Counted from the first letter of the stretch, positions 36,142-47,683 are shown. The stretch is DNA of 52,275 bases from Neobacillus cucumis (GCF_023715505.1 NZ_JAMBOH010000034.1:1-52275), one strand, 5' to 3'. Numbers and translations are program-made. Notes: a model not told the origin generated them from the sequence alone.

Positions 36142-36162
36142 TCGGTCCACCTCACTGTGTAA

Positions 36163-36192
36163 AGTATAACACACTGACATAGGTTCTGTCAA
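36163..36192 (-). promoter_or_regulatory. Proximal sigma-A promoter of veg
   Basis: The minus strand has TTGACA (36187-36192), an 18-bp spacer (17 if TTATAC is used) and TATACT (36163-36168). Confidence 0.8.
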
Positions 36193-36204
36193 ACAAAAAT
36201 ATAA

Positions 36205-36234
36205 ATTATATCAGTCCAACAAAATGATTGTCAA
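36205..36234 (-). promoter_or_regulatory. Distal sigma-A promoter of veg
   Basis: The minus strand has TTGACA (36229-36234), 18 bp, then TATAAT (36205-36210), both perfect hexamers, 42 bp upstream of the other promoter. Confidence 0.8.
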
Positions 36235-36385
36235 TATTTTTTGTTCTACTTTTTCTTCTAATTTTCAACAATGTTATCGTTGCCTTAATAGTTATTTAAT
36301 ATGTATTCATTTTTAAAAATGAATCGCTATTAGATTAAAGGGGAGCCAATTAATAAGTATCTTCAGCTCCACCTTTCTAATAGGC

Positions 36386-37279
36386 TTATTCATCCTCCTC
36401 GGTGATGGGTCGATAAGGCATTCCAGTCCGTAATACTCCTCTTGTTTCAATCCCTCCGAGTCCTTTATCACCTGTTAGGGTATTTCTTAATACATCCCAT
36501 ACATTGATTCGTTCCATAAACGGAGTAAAACTAATTTTGGCCACAATATAGACGGGGTCGAGTGCGTGAATATTAATTCTTGCTGGGGAACTGGCATAGT
36601 TTGCTCCTGCGTGGATCAGTGATTCAAAATGAGATTGGCAGGCACCAGCAAAGATAACGAGTTGATCTAAATGTGGAACCTTTCTTCGGGCCTCTCTGAC
36701 TGCCTGGACAAAATGCCTTGAATGGCGATAGGCATTAATATCAGTCATCTTCCCCTTTGCTTTGGAATAGGCATCGTGGCCTGTAATAACCAAGATATCT
36801 GGACGATATTGGTCCATTAAGCCGCCAATTCGTTCCGGCATTTCTTTTTCATTGCAGTGTATCCCTAACACGGGGATACCGATTTTTTCGTATACGGCCA
36901 TGCATTTTTTTAAATATGTGGGATCACCGTCCAAGTGAAGAACCTTTCCAGGAATTTGAAAATAATTGCTCGGTTTCGCATAACCGCCAGTCGCTTCATA
37001 TTCCCGACGATGTTTAATCAAATCAACATCCTGTCTAAATAATTTAAGTGACTGTTCTTCAAGTGTTCTGTATTCTTGCTGCAGCTTTACCCGTTCATCT
37101 TGATTAGGGATGACCAAATCAGTGTATGGTGCATCTGCTACTAGGCGGAAATCCTCCCCATAGAGGATGGCTACCTTCTGGTTGTTTATATTTTGAATAT
37201 CGATAACGCGGAACAAGAGATCACAGTTATACGATTTTCTTCCGACAATATCCATTACCTTTATATCCACTGCCGTCAC
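36386..37279 (-). CDS. yabG: Sporulation-specific protease YabG
   Basis: YabG is a mother-cell protease that trims spore coat proteins late in sporulation. The 297-residue protein matches the family in length and in segments such as VMDIVGRKSYNCDLLFRVID (8-27), LHLDGDPTYLKKCM, DILVITGHDAY and LVIFAGACQSHFESLIHAGA. The last two hold likely catalytic His and Cys residues; that assignment is inference. A well-formed sigma-K promoter precedes it (37323-37351). A bulged stem near 36340-36381 may act as its terminator. Confidence 0.94.
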   Translation of the reverse strand: MTAVDIKVMDIVGRKSYNCDLLFRVIDIQNINNQKVAILYGEDFRLVADAPYTDLVIPNQDERVKLQQEYRTLEEQSLKLFRQDVDLIKHRREYEATGGYAKPSNYFQIPGKVLHLDGDPTYLKKCMAVYEKIGIPVLGIHCNEKEMPERIGGLMDQYRPDILVITGHDAYSKAKGKMTDINAYRHSRHFVQAVREARRKVPHLDQLVIFAGACQSHFESLIHAGANYASSPARINIHALDPVYIVAKISFTPFMERINVWDVLRNTLTGDKGLGGIETRGVLRTGMPYRPITEEDE

Positions 37280-37322
37280 TCCAATAAGACCCTCTTAGGA
37301 CTTTAAATTATGGGTTCTCTCA

Positions 37323-37351
37323 TAGGCTATGCAGGGAATGTTGTCCTTGTT
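37323..37351 (-). promoter_or_regulatory. sigma-K promoter of yabG
   Basis: The minus strand has AACA (37348-37351), 16 bp, then CATAGCCTA (37323-37331). This matches the sigma-K pattern mACm-N16/17-CATAnnnTA fully. The start codon is about 44 nt downstream. Confidence 0.75.
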
Positions 37352-37398
37352 AAAAATTTAAGAAAAATGATACATAAGGAGGAGGTATTCGTTGGGAT

Positions 37399-37432
37399 AA
37401 AAAAAATATCCTCATGAATCCATCATGAGGAT
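37399..37432 (-). terminator. Terminator after ksgA
   Basis: ATCCTCATGA / TCATGAGGAT (37408-37417, 37423-37432) forms a perfect 10-bp stem with a 5-nt loop and is followed by a T-rich tract on the minus strand. Confidence 0.9.
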
Positions 37433-37438
37433 AAAATG

Positions 37439-38870
<1,432 letters not shown>

Positions 38871-39038
38871 GTTAAGAATAAAAGCCTCCGTAATAATAAA
38901 ATTAATAATGAAAAATTTGAAACATTTTTGTAATGTCCCTCGTCTATATTTTTGAGTGATTTCATACAATGAAGTATCCACCCTGATAGAAAATAAAAGC
39001 TAGTATTCGTTGTTAGTATAAAGAATTTTAGGGAAAAA

Positions 39039-39069
39039 GCAAAATGCAGAGGAATGAAACCCTCTGCAT
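39039..39069 (-). terminator. Terminator after yabE
   Basis: ATGCAGAGG / CCTCTGCAT (39044-39052, 39061-39069) makes a perfect 9-bp stem, followed by TTTTGCTTTTT on the minus strand. It separates yabE from rnmV. Confidence 0.85.
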
Positions 39070-39078
39070 CTCCGAAAA

Positions 39079-40260
39079 TCAGTTTAGGACTGTAATCTTT
39101 ACCTTCTTACGTCCCCAGCGGTATGCATCCGCATGTGACGGCATTAATAAATCAATAATATACCCTTTAATGGCTCCGCCTGTATCAGCAGCTACAGCGT
39201 ATCCGTAGCCTTCTACATACACTTTTGAACCAAGCGGAATAATACTTGGATCAACAGCAATTACTCTCATATTTGGATTAGCACGAAGATTAAGACCCGT
39301 AGCAGTACGGCCAGAGCAGCCATTACAATAGGCAGTATACGCCGTTGCTGTCACATAAAACTCCTTGCCTTTCGGAGACTCACCGCGGGAAACTTGTAAC
39401 GCCAAATCCTTCGTACCGACAGCCACAATTTTATCCTGTTTTTGTAAGATATTCTGCTCGTTAATCAATTTTCTAGACACTTCTTTACCATTTTCAAGCA
39501 TGACTTCGTACTGCCTTGAAACACGTCCATGCTTACCAGGAGCAATGACCTTTTCTTGCCCTTTTTGCAAATTACTATCCTTTTTCGTTACCACGGCAAA
39601 TTGAACGGGTTCTTCCACTACATCGGTGACTTTTTCTACTCGAATAACGTTTACTACACCATTCTCTGGTATATTTGCAGATAATGGTGGTTCAACTCGG
39701 TCTAATTCATTTAGTTTAATGCCCTGTTGTGTTAAAAAGTCAGCGACCGTAGTCGAAGTGGTCCAAACCTTTTGCGTCTTACCGCCGTCCACATATGTAA
39801 GATGAAACGCCATATTAATCTTCAAATTCATCTTATTTTTAATTGCCGCTTGTGGATTTGCTGAAATGTAATCATGTTCCTTTAAAAAAATCTTCTGCTC
39901 TTTTAGGAGCTCAGCCACAGTATCGGCCGTAGTCCAGATCGTTTTCTTCTCGCTGTCTTTGACAATGTGAACCATGTTCGCCCGCTTCCACACAACCTTC
40001 AGGTCATCCTTAACCTTTGCAGTTGCTTTTGGATACAGGTAGTCTTTTGAAGAGAGGGTTACATCCAGTTCATCTAATAATTCCTTGATGGTATCTGCAT
40101 GTGTGTTCACAACCATCTGTTTGCCATTGAGTGTCATTGCCACAGTATTCTTTGAGCCTTCAAAAAAGAAAATCGAAAGAGTTGTAAGCAAAACTACAAA
40201 ACTAGCAAATATGATGGTCCATGACCTCCCGCTCAAAGACTCTGGAAACAGGTTTTTCAT
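39079..40260 (-). CDS. yabE: Cell-wall protein YabE with G5 and 3D domains
   Basis: The product, about 393 residues, has one N-terminal transmembrane segment or uncleaved signal (about 13-34, WTIIFASFVVLLTTLSIFFF). Three DUF348 repeats follow (about 40-210, each with TIKELLDEL- or VADFLTQQG-like text). A G5 domain comes next (about 210-290). The C-terminal 3D domain has ATAYTAYCNGCSGRTATG and AADTGGAIKG, a fold of lytic transglycosylase type. It is extracellular and likely remodels peptidoglycan, like Rpf/Sps proteins. ATG 40260 gives a proper signal; the SD GGAGG is more than 20 nt upstream of it. In B. subtilis an antisense RNA controls this gene. Confidence 0.9.
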   Translation of the reverse strand: MKNLFPESLSGRSWTIIFASFVVLLTTLSIFFFEGSKNTVAMTLNGKQMVVNTHADTIKELLDELDVTLSSKDYLYPKATAKVKDDLKVVWKRANMVHIVKDSEKKTIWTTADTVAELLKEQKIFLKEHDYISANPQAAIKNKMNLKINMAFHLTYVDGGKTQKVWTTSTTVADFLTQQGIKLNELDRVEPPLSANIPENGVVNVIRVEKVTDVVEEPVQFAVVTKKDSNLQKGQEKVIAPGKHGRVSRQYEVMLENGKEVSRKLINEQNILQKQDKIVAVGTKDLALQVSRGESPKGKEFYVTATAYTAYCNGCSGRTATGLNLRANPNMRVIAVDPSIIPLGSKVYVEGYGYAVAADTGGAIKGYIIDLLMPSHADAYRWGRKKVKITVLN

Positions 40261-40480
40261 GTTTTGGAATACGATGAAAAACGCCTCCTTTTCTTTGGAG
40301 AGATTATAGAGAACCATACGCCGGCTGTCAATCCTTGCTAATCCTGTTAAGGTAGTTCTAATTATGCACAACCTTAAAAGCTTTGCAAAGAAAAACTTAT
40401 CGACACGTTCATCCTATGTTGAAAAGGAGACATGTAGAACTTTTTGTTATCATAAAAAATTAGGACAAGCTTCTTATCGT

Positions 40481-40487
40481 TTCGACA
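40481..40487 (-). promoter_or_regulatory. Perfect Spo0A box between tatD and yabE
   Basis: TGTCGAA is on the minus strand, about 220 nt before the yabE start, just after the tatD stop. One heptamer alone is expected by chance at some rate, so binding is only possible. Confidence 0.35.
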
Positions 40488-40497
40488 AATTCCCTTA

Positions 40498-41265
40498 TCA
40501 TTTTATGCCGAATAATTTCTTAGCATTTTGTGTCGTAGCCTCTGCTACTTCTTCAAATGTCAAGCCCTTAATTTCGGCAATTTGTTCAGCAACTAGCTTC
40601 ACATATCCTGGTTCATTCCGTTTTCCCCGATAGGGATGAGGAGCTAAATAAGGGCAATCTGTTTCAATTAACAGCTTTTCAAGAGGAATTTCCGCTGCTA
40701 CCTCTTTTGGTTTTTTTGCATTTTTAAAGGTAACGGGGCCGCCCAAAGAAATATAAAAATTCATATTTACACATTCCTTTGCAACCTCAGGGCTGCCGCT
40801 AAAACAATGCATAATGCCTCCTACTTCTTCCGCTTTCTCTTCTTTTAATATTTCCACGATATCGGCTGTGGCTTCACGGTTATGGATAACAATCGGCAAT
40901 TTAACCTTTTTTGCTAAGCGGATTTGCCTGCGAAACACTTCTTTCTGGACATCCTTTGGTGATTTGTCCCAGTGATAATCCAGGCCCATCTCACCTATAG
41001 CAACTACTTTAGGATGTGAGGTCAATTCCTCGATCCATGTTAAGTCCTCATCTGTCATGTCGATTGCGTCTACTGGGTGCCAGCCAACGCAGGCAAACAT
41101 AAAGTCATAGCGTTCGACTAATTCCATTGCCCTTTGAATGGTCGGACGGTCAAATCCTACGATGACCATCTCGGAAACTCCCTCCGTTTGGGCCCGTTCA
41201 ATAACCTCTTCTAGGTCTTCATTATATTGCGTGTCATTTAAATGTGCATGTGTGTCGAATAACAT
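40498..41265 (-). CDS. tatD: TatD-family metal-dependent DNase
   Basis: TatD proteins are TIM-barrel metal-dependent 3'-5' exonucleases. The 255-residue protein (YabD) has the metal ligands in DTHAHLND (4-11), GEMGLDYHWD, IHNREA, MHCFSG and ETDCPYLAPHPYRG. The ATG at 41265 has GGAG 11 nt upstream and gives the length found in B. subtilis; the longer frame to 41301 is unlikely. It lies after metG, separated by a terminator. Confidence 0.96.
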   Translation of the reverse strand: MLFDTHAHLNDTQYNEDLEEVIERAQTEGVSEMVIVGFDRPTIQRAMELVERYDFMFACVGWHPVDAIDMTDEDLTWIEELTSHPKVVAIGEMGLDYHWDKSPKDVQKEVFRRQIRLAKKVKLPIVIHNREATADIVEILKEEKAEEVGGIMHCFSGSPEVAKECVNMNFYISLGGPVTFKNAKKPKEVAAEIPLEKLLIETDCPYLAPHPYRGKRNEPGYVKLVAEQIAEIKGLTFEEVAEATTQNAKKLFGIK

Positions 41266-41402
41266 ACGAATCAATACTCCTCTTTTCTTGTTATTTCTCA
41301 TTATTTTGTGTTTCTAGTATTCCATTGTCTAAAGACAACTAATTAACAGGATAAATGTTCCACGTGAAACATTTTAAAGCAAATCGTGACATTTTTCTAA
41401 GT

Positions 41403-41428
41403 AAAAAGCGCCCGATTTGGGCGCTTTT
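41403..41428 (-). terminator. Terminator after metG
   Basis: AAAAGCGCCC / GGGCGCTTTT pair with a short loop (41403-41413, 41419-41428), followed by T residues on the minus strand, just past the metG stop. Confidence 0.88.
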
Positions 41429-41436
41429 GTCTATAA

Positions 41437-43425
<1,989 letters not shown>

Positions 43426-43581
43426 TTAAACCATTATTGCCTCTTTTTAACGCTTCTATCATCAAAATATACCGAAAAACAAACTTTTGTGCAAGAAAGC
43501 GTATTGCTAGACTTCCAGATTTTTAAAATTATTTCCTATTACACCCATAAAGGCGGCTAAATCAGCGTAATATATGAGAGA

Positions 43582-43608
43582 AAAGGAATATGTAGAACTT
43601 TGTCGAAT
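43582..43608 (+). promoter_or_regulatory. Candidate sigma-H promoter overlapped by a Spo0A box
   Basis: The plus strand reads AAAGGAATA (43582-43590), 11 bp, then GTCGAAT (43602-43608). Both hexamer-like elements fully match the sigma-H pattern seen at spoVG. TGTCGAA (43601-43607) is a perfect 0A box over the -10. It points towards abrB, 260 bp away, with no open frame between. It is part of the 470-bp metG-abrB gap, which otherwise has only the abrB promoter region. Confidence 0.6.
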
Positions 43609-43751
43609 AAAATCAGCTTCTACGACATATGGACTTTTCAACACAATAGTATTATTAAAGTACTAAATTGATTAAATTTAATTACAAACCTTGTTATTAC
43701 AACGAATTCAATATGGAAATATTTGCATCCTTACTTTTTAAAATAAAATAA

Positions 43752-43780
43752 TTGACGGATATGGGAAGTACTGGTATTAT
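43752..43780 (+). promoter_or_regulatory. sigma-A promoter of abrB
   Basis: TTGACG (43752-43757), a 17-bp spacer and TATTAT (43775-43780) lie upstream of abrB. Transcription should start near 43787, so the two 0A boxes lie just downstream of the start. Confidence 0.85.
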
Positions 43781-43796
43781 GAAAATATAAGAAATT

Positions 43797-43813
43797 TGTC
43801 GAATTGTGGCGAA
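43797..43813 (+). promoter_or_regulatory. Tandem Spo0A boxes at abrB
   Basis: TGTCGAA (43797-43803, perfect) and TGGCGAA (43807-43813, 6 of 7) are spaced exactly 10 bp apart, one helical turn. B. subtilis abrB has a near-identical pair through which Spo0A~P represses it. Confidence 0.88.
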
Positions 43814-43866
43814 TTAAAATAGAAGATAGATAAATAAATTAAGTGTTTATGAGAGGAGATTATTAA

Positions 43867-44151
43867 ATGAAATCTACAGGTATTGTTCGTAAAGTTGATG
43901 AGTTAGGCCGCGTAGTTATTCCAATTGAATTAAGACGCACACTTGGTATCGCAGAAAAGGATGCCCTTGAAATCTATGTTGACGATGAGCGCATTATCTT
44001 AAAAAAATACAAACCAAATATGACTTGCCAAGTAACTGGTGAAGTTTCTGATGATAACATGGCCCTAGCCGGCGGAAAATTAATTCTTAGCCGTGAAGGT
44101 GCAGAACAATTAATAGAAGAAATTCAAAAGAACTTTGAACTTGTAAAATAG
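43867..44151 (+). CDS. abrB: Transition-state regulator AbrB
   Basis: AbrB represses post-exponential genes during growth and is itself shut off by Spo0A~P. The 94-residue protein has the N-terminal DNA-binding swapped hairpin (STGIVRKVDELGRVVIPIEL at 3-22, EKDALEIYVDDERIILKKY) and the conserved C-terminal multimerisation domain with C54. It is the only plus-strand gene in the window and is convergent with rsmI. AGGAG precedes the ATG by 9 nt. A dispersed repeat starts at its stop codon, and a bidirectional terminator follows at 44324-44352. Confidence 0.97.
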   Translation: MKSTGIVRKVDELGRVVIPIELRRTLGIAEKDALEIYVDDERIILKKYKPNMTCQVTGEVSDDNMALAGGKLILSREGAEQLIEEIQKNFELVK

Positions 44152-44306
44152 AAAAGCGCAAGCGCCTTGATCAGCCCCGACAAGCATAAGACAAGCTGGC
44201 CGAAAGGTTGCTTTTTAACCTTTTGGACGGATTGGCTGTAGACCATCGAGGGGCTAGGCGCTGGAGCTAGACAATTCTCAAAGTCAAAAACTTTTATACT
44301 TTCTTA
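44151..44306 (+). repeat. Dispersed repeat, family A, internally deleted copy (A3)
   Basis: The left third matches A1/A2 through the first hairpin to CGGATTG, then joins directly to GCTGTAGACCATCGAGGGG and the right end. The middle (about 120 bp in A1) is missing. The end stem is perfect: GCGCC...AGCCCC with GGGGCT-AGGCGC. Its first base is the last base of the abrB stop codon. Confidence 0.85.
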
Positions 44307-44323
44307 TCTTATAAAAAATAATG

Positions 44324-44352
44324 CTCCAGCACGAAACCGTGCTGGAGTTTTT
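44324..44352. terminator. Bidirectional terminator for abrB and rsmI
   Basis: CTCCAGCACG / CGTGCTGGAG (44324-44333, 44338-44347) is a perfect 10-bp stem with a 4-nt loop. TTTTT follows on the plus strand and ATTATTTTTT on the minus strand. It lies between the two convergent genes. Confidence 0.92.
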
Positions 44353-45232
44353 AATTTTCTTCAATATGATAAGCCTGATAAACCTCGCGTTTGTTTAAAC
44401 TTCGGTCTTTAGCCGTTTGCTTAATAGCATCTTTTGAAGAGATATTTTTCTCCGTTATGTAGTAATTGACATGCTCCTCCACTGATAAATTTTGCCACCA
44501 GCTTATTTCTTCTTCCTCTTCTTGAATTTCGGTACCTTCTATAATCAAACAAAATTCTCCACGGATTTCATTGGATTGTGCCCAACTGTTGATTTCTTCT
44601 AACGTTCCTCGAATAAACTCTTCATATTTCTTTGTTAATTCCCGGCAAATCACGATCTCTCGATTTCCAAGAACCTCAATCATAATGGCTAAGGTTTCTT
44701 TTAAACGATGCGGTGATTCATAAAAAATCAAGGTAGCCTTTTGTTTTCTCAAAACCTCTAATTCAGCCCGTTTCTCTTTCTTGTTCCGATGTAAAAACCC
44801 ATAAAAGTAAAAGGGCTGACAAGTTATTCCTGAGGCAATTAATGAAGTGAGTGCTGCATTCGCCCCGGGTAACGGAACTACCGCTACTTTTTCACTGATC
44901 GCAGCCTGAACAAGCTCATATCCAGGGTCAGAAATAGCGGGCATGCCCGCATCGCTCACTAGGGCAACCTTCAAGCCTTGCTGGACCTTTTCAATTAACT
45001 TTCCCCCGCTAGTTTCCTTATTATGTTCATGATAGCTGACAATCTGGGTATCAATTTCAAAGTAATTACACAATTTTTTTGTATTTCTTGTATCCTCAGC
45101 AGCAATCAAATCTGCTTCTTTCAGGATTCTAATAGCCCGAAAGGTCATATCCTCAAGGTTTCCTATTGGAGTAGGAACAAGATAAAGGATTCCCTTATCC
45201 GTTTCATTTTCAAAGCTTTTTTGCTGCCACAT
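44351..45232 (-). CDS. rsmI: 16S rRNA (cytidine1402-2'-O)-methyltransferase
   Basis: RsmI methylates the ribose of C1402 in the decoding centre. The 293-residue protein has the tetrapyrrole-methylase-like fold: [20 protein letters not shown] near residues 17-36, [27 protein letters not shown] and the PLPGANAAL loop. The ATG at 45232 has AAGGTGAG upstream and gives MWQQKSFE as in relatives; a GTG at 45241 is also in frame. The 5' end overlaps yazA by 23 nt. Confidence 0.96.
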   Translation of the reverse strand: MWQQKSFENETDKGILYLVPTPIGNLEDMTFRAIRILKEADLIAAEDTRNTKKLCNYFEIDTQIVSYHEHNKETSGGKLIEKVQQGLKVALVSDAGMPAISDPGYELVQAAISEKVAVVPLPGANAALTSLIASGITCQPFYFYGFLHRNKKEKRAELEVLRKQKATLIFYESPHRLKETLAIMIEVLGNREIVICRELTKKYEEFIRGTLEEINSWAQSNEIRGEFCLIIEGTEIQEEEEEISWWQNLSVEEHVNYYITEKNISSKDAIKQTAKDRSLNKREVYQAYHIEEN

Positions 45233-45494
45233 CCGACTCACCTTCTTTCATTAAATACTCCAGCTTTTTCTTTCTTGTTAACTGCTTAAACTGATATTCG
45301 GCCCTTAAGGCCTCCCCTTTACTTGCAAAGACTTGATAATAGACCAATTTGACCGGTCCTCTTCCCCGTGTATATTTTGCTCCTTTGCCCTCGTTATGCT
45401 GCTCGATTCGACGGTCAAGATCATTTGTATAACCGCCATAAAGACTTCCATCGCTGCACGTTAGGACATAGAAATAATGGCCGTTACTCTCCAT
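45210..45494 (-). CDS. yazA: GIY-YIG domain protein YazA
   Basis: The 94-residue protein is a stand-alone GIY-YIG nuclease-fold protein (UPF0213): [20 protein letters not shown] with the paired tyrosines, [20 protein letters not shown], and [16 protein letters not shown] with the conserved glutamate region. No biological role is established. Start at ATG 45494 follows AGAGGGA. It overlaps both neighbours, trmN6 by 11 nt and rsmI by 23 nt, so the three are co-translated. Confidence 0.93.
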   Translation of the reverse strand: MESNGHYFYVLTCSDGSLYGGYTNDLDRRIEQHNEGKGAKYTRGRGPVKLVYYQVFASKGEALRAEYQFKQLTRKKKLEYLMKEGESDVAAKKL

Positions 45495-46221
45495 ATAAAA
45501 TCCCTCTGATTTCAGGTGTGTATTCATCATCTTCATTATAGACAATTAACGGCGGCAGTATTTTCAAATCTGGATTGCCGTCTTTTATCGCTTCTACTAG
45601 AAGAATATTAGCTTCCTTCCCCTTTTTTGGATAGACAAACTGAATTCGCTTTGGTTCAAGCCTGTACTGACGCATTAACGTAATAATATCAATGAGACGA
45701 CCAGGACGATGGACAAAAGCAACCTTGCCGCCTTGTCGGACTAACTGACTTGAAGCTTTTATAGCATCTTCGAGCGTACAAAGAATTTCATGACGGGCAA
45801 TGGCTAAATGCTCATTAGGATTTATTTCTTCTTTTGAAGGAGTTATAAAGTACGGGGGATTACAGGTAACCACATCAAATTTTCCATACCCTAACTGCTG
45901 AGGCATTTCTTTAATATCACCATGGATCATTTTTAGGCGGCCTTCTAGTTTATTGTACTCAATACTTCGGACAGCCATATCATATAATCGATCTTGTATT
46001 TCCACACCTGTAATATTCCCTTTTGTCCGTGCACTTAAAAATAAAGGAATCACCCCGTTGCCACTGCAGAGATCGATTAAATTCCCCTTCTGAATCGGAA
46101 CATAAACAAATCGAGCCAGCAAAACGGCATCAAGAGAAAAAGCAAATACAGTTGGGCTTTGAATAATTCGAAGCTTCTCAGCCAGTAAATAATCAAGCCG
46201 TTCATCTTCTTTTAAAGTCAC
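45484..46221 (-). CDS. yabB: tRNA1(Val) (adenine37-N6)-methyltransferase-like protein YabB
   Basis: This Rossmann methyltransferase, about 245 residues, has the SAM motif [12 protein letters not shown] and the N6-adenine signature [20 protein letters not shown] and [20 protein letters not shown] are diagnostic of the TrmN6/YfiC family. I start at the GTG 46221 with GGATGG a few bases before it, which gives [15 protein letters not shown] as in relatives. The open frame continues to 46323, but those codons lie in the repeat 46256-46407. It leads the yabB-yazA-rsmI operon. Confidence 0.92.
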   Translation of the reverse strand: MTLKEDERLDYLLAEKLRIIQSPTVFAFSLDAVLLARFVYVPIQKGNLIDLCSGNGVIPLFLSARTKGNITGVEIQDRLYDMAVRSIEYNKLEGRLKMIHGDIKEMPQQLGYGKFDVVTCNPPYFITPSKEEINPNEHLAIARHEILCTLEDAIKASSQLVRQGGKVAFVHRPGRLIDIITLMRQYRLEPKRIQFVYPKKGKEANILLVEAIKDGNPDLKILPPLIVYNEDDEYTPEIRGILYGE

Positions 46222-46255
46222 CACTAACCATCCATCCTTACTAATAATGATATAA

Positions 46256-46407
46256 GAAAAGCGCAAGCATCCGTTAGTGGCGTATGGCCTGGAGTGCATC
46301 GACCGAGATAAAGGAAACACCAAGAACGATAGCTTTTTCGTGTTGACTTATCGTAGGGAGATGCGCGAAGGACACTAGCCGCTGGATGCTGGGGCTGGAC
46401 AATGTTC
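46256..46407 (+). repeat. Dispersed repeat, family B, full copy (B2)
   Basis: GAAAAGCGCAAGCATCCGTT to GGGGCTGGACAATGTTC. The end stem is GCATCC-GTT-AGTGGC with GCCGCT-GGATGC. Compared with B1 the outer helix has changed on both sides (GCGACC/GGTCGC). The inner hairpin is ACGATA / TATCGT where B1 has GCGATA / TATCGC. It lies between yabA and yabB. Confidence 0.85.
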
Positions 46408-46435
46408 AAAGTCAATTTTTAACCTTTTTTCTATG

Positions 46436-46463
46436 AAAATAGAGGCTGCATCAATCAGCCTCT
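46436..46463 (-). terminator. Terminator after yabA
   Basis: AGAGGCTG / CAGCCTCT (46441-46448, 46456-46463) forms a perfect 8-bp stem followed by ATTTTC on the minus strand, just after the yabA stop. Confidence 0.8.
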
Positions 46464-46468
46464 TAAGG

Positions 46469-46843
46469 TTATTTCTTATTAAGAAAAGAAAGACAAAACA
46501 AACAATCGCCTTCTTTACGCAAGCTGCCGAAGTGAAGATTACATATATGAAACCCCTCTTGATAAAGCCTTGCGAGATTATCATAACCTTCACCAACATC
46601 AAAATGTTTCCCACTTGGGGTTTCCGCAGCTGCTGCAGCACCCTGTTTCGGTTCTGTTTCTTTCTTTCCTTCTTCAGTGGTTACATCTAAACGGCGCCTT
46701 AAATGCTCGTTTTCGAGCTTTAAATAATGATTTTCTTCTAGTATCTCGGCTAAATGCTGCTTTAATTCCCCTAGTTGCTGGTAAAGATGGCCAATTTGTG
46801 TTTCCATATTACTTACTGATTCAAAAATTTCCTTTTTATCCAC
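46469..46843 (-). CDS. yabA: Replication initiation control protein YabA
   Basis: YabA binds DnaA and the DnaN clamp to limit re-initiation. The 124-residue protein has an N-terminal coiled coil (about 1-60, [20 protein letters not shown]), a variable Glu/Ala linker, and the C-terminal zinc domain ([20 protein letters not shown]). GTG 46843 follows AGAGGTGG at 5 nt and gives [10 protein letters not shown] as in B. subtilis; a GTG three codons earlier overlaps the SD. It ends the holB-ricT-yabA run. Confidence 0.95.
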   Translation of the reverse strand: MDKKEIFESVSNMETQIGHLYQQLGELKQHLAEILEENHYLKLENEHLRRRLDVTTEEGKKETEPKQGAAAAAETPSGKHFDVGEGYDNLARLYQEGFHICNLHFGSLRKEGDCLFCLSFLNKK

Positions 46844-46855
46844 GGCTTCCACCTC

Positions 46856-47683
46856 TTAATCTGTGGATTGTATAGAAAAGGCACCTTCTTTAATGATTTC
46901 ATCCAAAGTATACTCCAGAACCCGTTCTTGTTCCTTTAGTTCAACCTGAAGTACCCGCTCTAATATATTTAATCCAACCACTTTTCCCTTACCTTGTGGC
47001 GTTTCAATGATTTCCCCTAAATCAGGCAAAGCTTCTTTAGCAGACTCATATTCATCATTTTCATATTTCAAGCAGCACATAAGTCTTCCGCATAACCCGG
47101 AAATTTTTGTTGGATTCAATGAAAGATTTTGATCCTTTGCCATTTTAATGGAGACAGGATCAAAGTCGCCTAAAAAAGTAGAACAGCATAGCATTCTTCC
47201 GCATGGTCCAATCCCGCCAAGCATTTTTGCCTCATCGCGGACACCAATTTGTCGCAGCTCAATGCGTGTCCTAAAAATGGCTGCTAAATCTTTAACAAGC
47301 TCCCGAAAATCGACTCTTCCATCTGCTGTAAAGTAGAAGATTACTTTGTTTCGATCAAAAGTATATTCCACATCCACTAGTTTCATATCCAGCTGATGTT
47401 CATTCACTTTCTCATTACAAACCTCATAAGCTTCTTGAGCTGCCTGCTTGTTTTCATCAACAATCATTCGATCCTTTTGGTCGGCAATTCTGACCACCTT
47501 TTTTAACGGTAGGACAACATCATGTTCCTCAACCTGTTTGCGGGCAATCACAGCCCTTCCATACTCTACACCGCGGACAGTTTCGACAATGACAAAGTCA
47601 TCCTTTTCAATTAAGAGGTCTCCCGGATCAAAATAATAGATTTTCCCCGCTTTTTTAAAGCGTACTCCTACAACATCATACAA
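46856..47683 (-). CDS. ricT: RicT (YaaT), PSP1-domain subunit of the Y-complex
   Basis: RicT with RicA and RicF forms the Y-complex, which carries Fe-S clusters, helps RNase Y process mRNAs and promotes Spo0A phosphorylation. The 275 residues hold the PSP1 domain (about 60-190) and the conserved cysteines in GPCGRMLCCSTFL and ISGLCGRLMCCLKYE. Its start overlaps holB by 8 nt. The GPCGRMLCC and GLCGRLMCC segments provide the known cluster ligands. Confidence 0.96.
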   Translation of the reverse strand: MYDVVGVRFKKAGKIYYFDPGDLLIEKDDFVIVETVRGVEYGRAVIARKQVEEHDVVLPLKKVVRIADQKDRMIVDENKQAAQEAYEVCNEKVNEHQLDMKLVDVEYTFDRNKVIFYFTADGRVDFRELVKDLAAIFRTRIELRQIGVRDEAKMLGGIGPCGRMLCCSTFLGDFDPVSIKMAKDQNLSLNPTKISGLCGRLMCCLKYENDEYESAKEALPDLGEIIETPQGKGKVVGLNILERVLQVELKEQERVLEYTLDEIIKEGAFSIQSTD

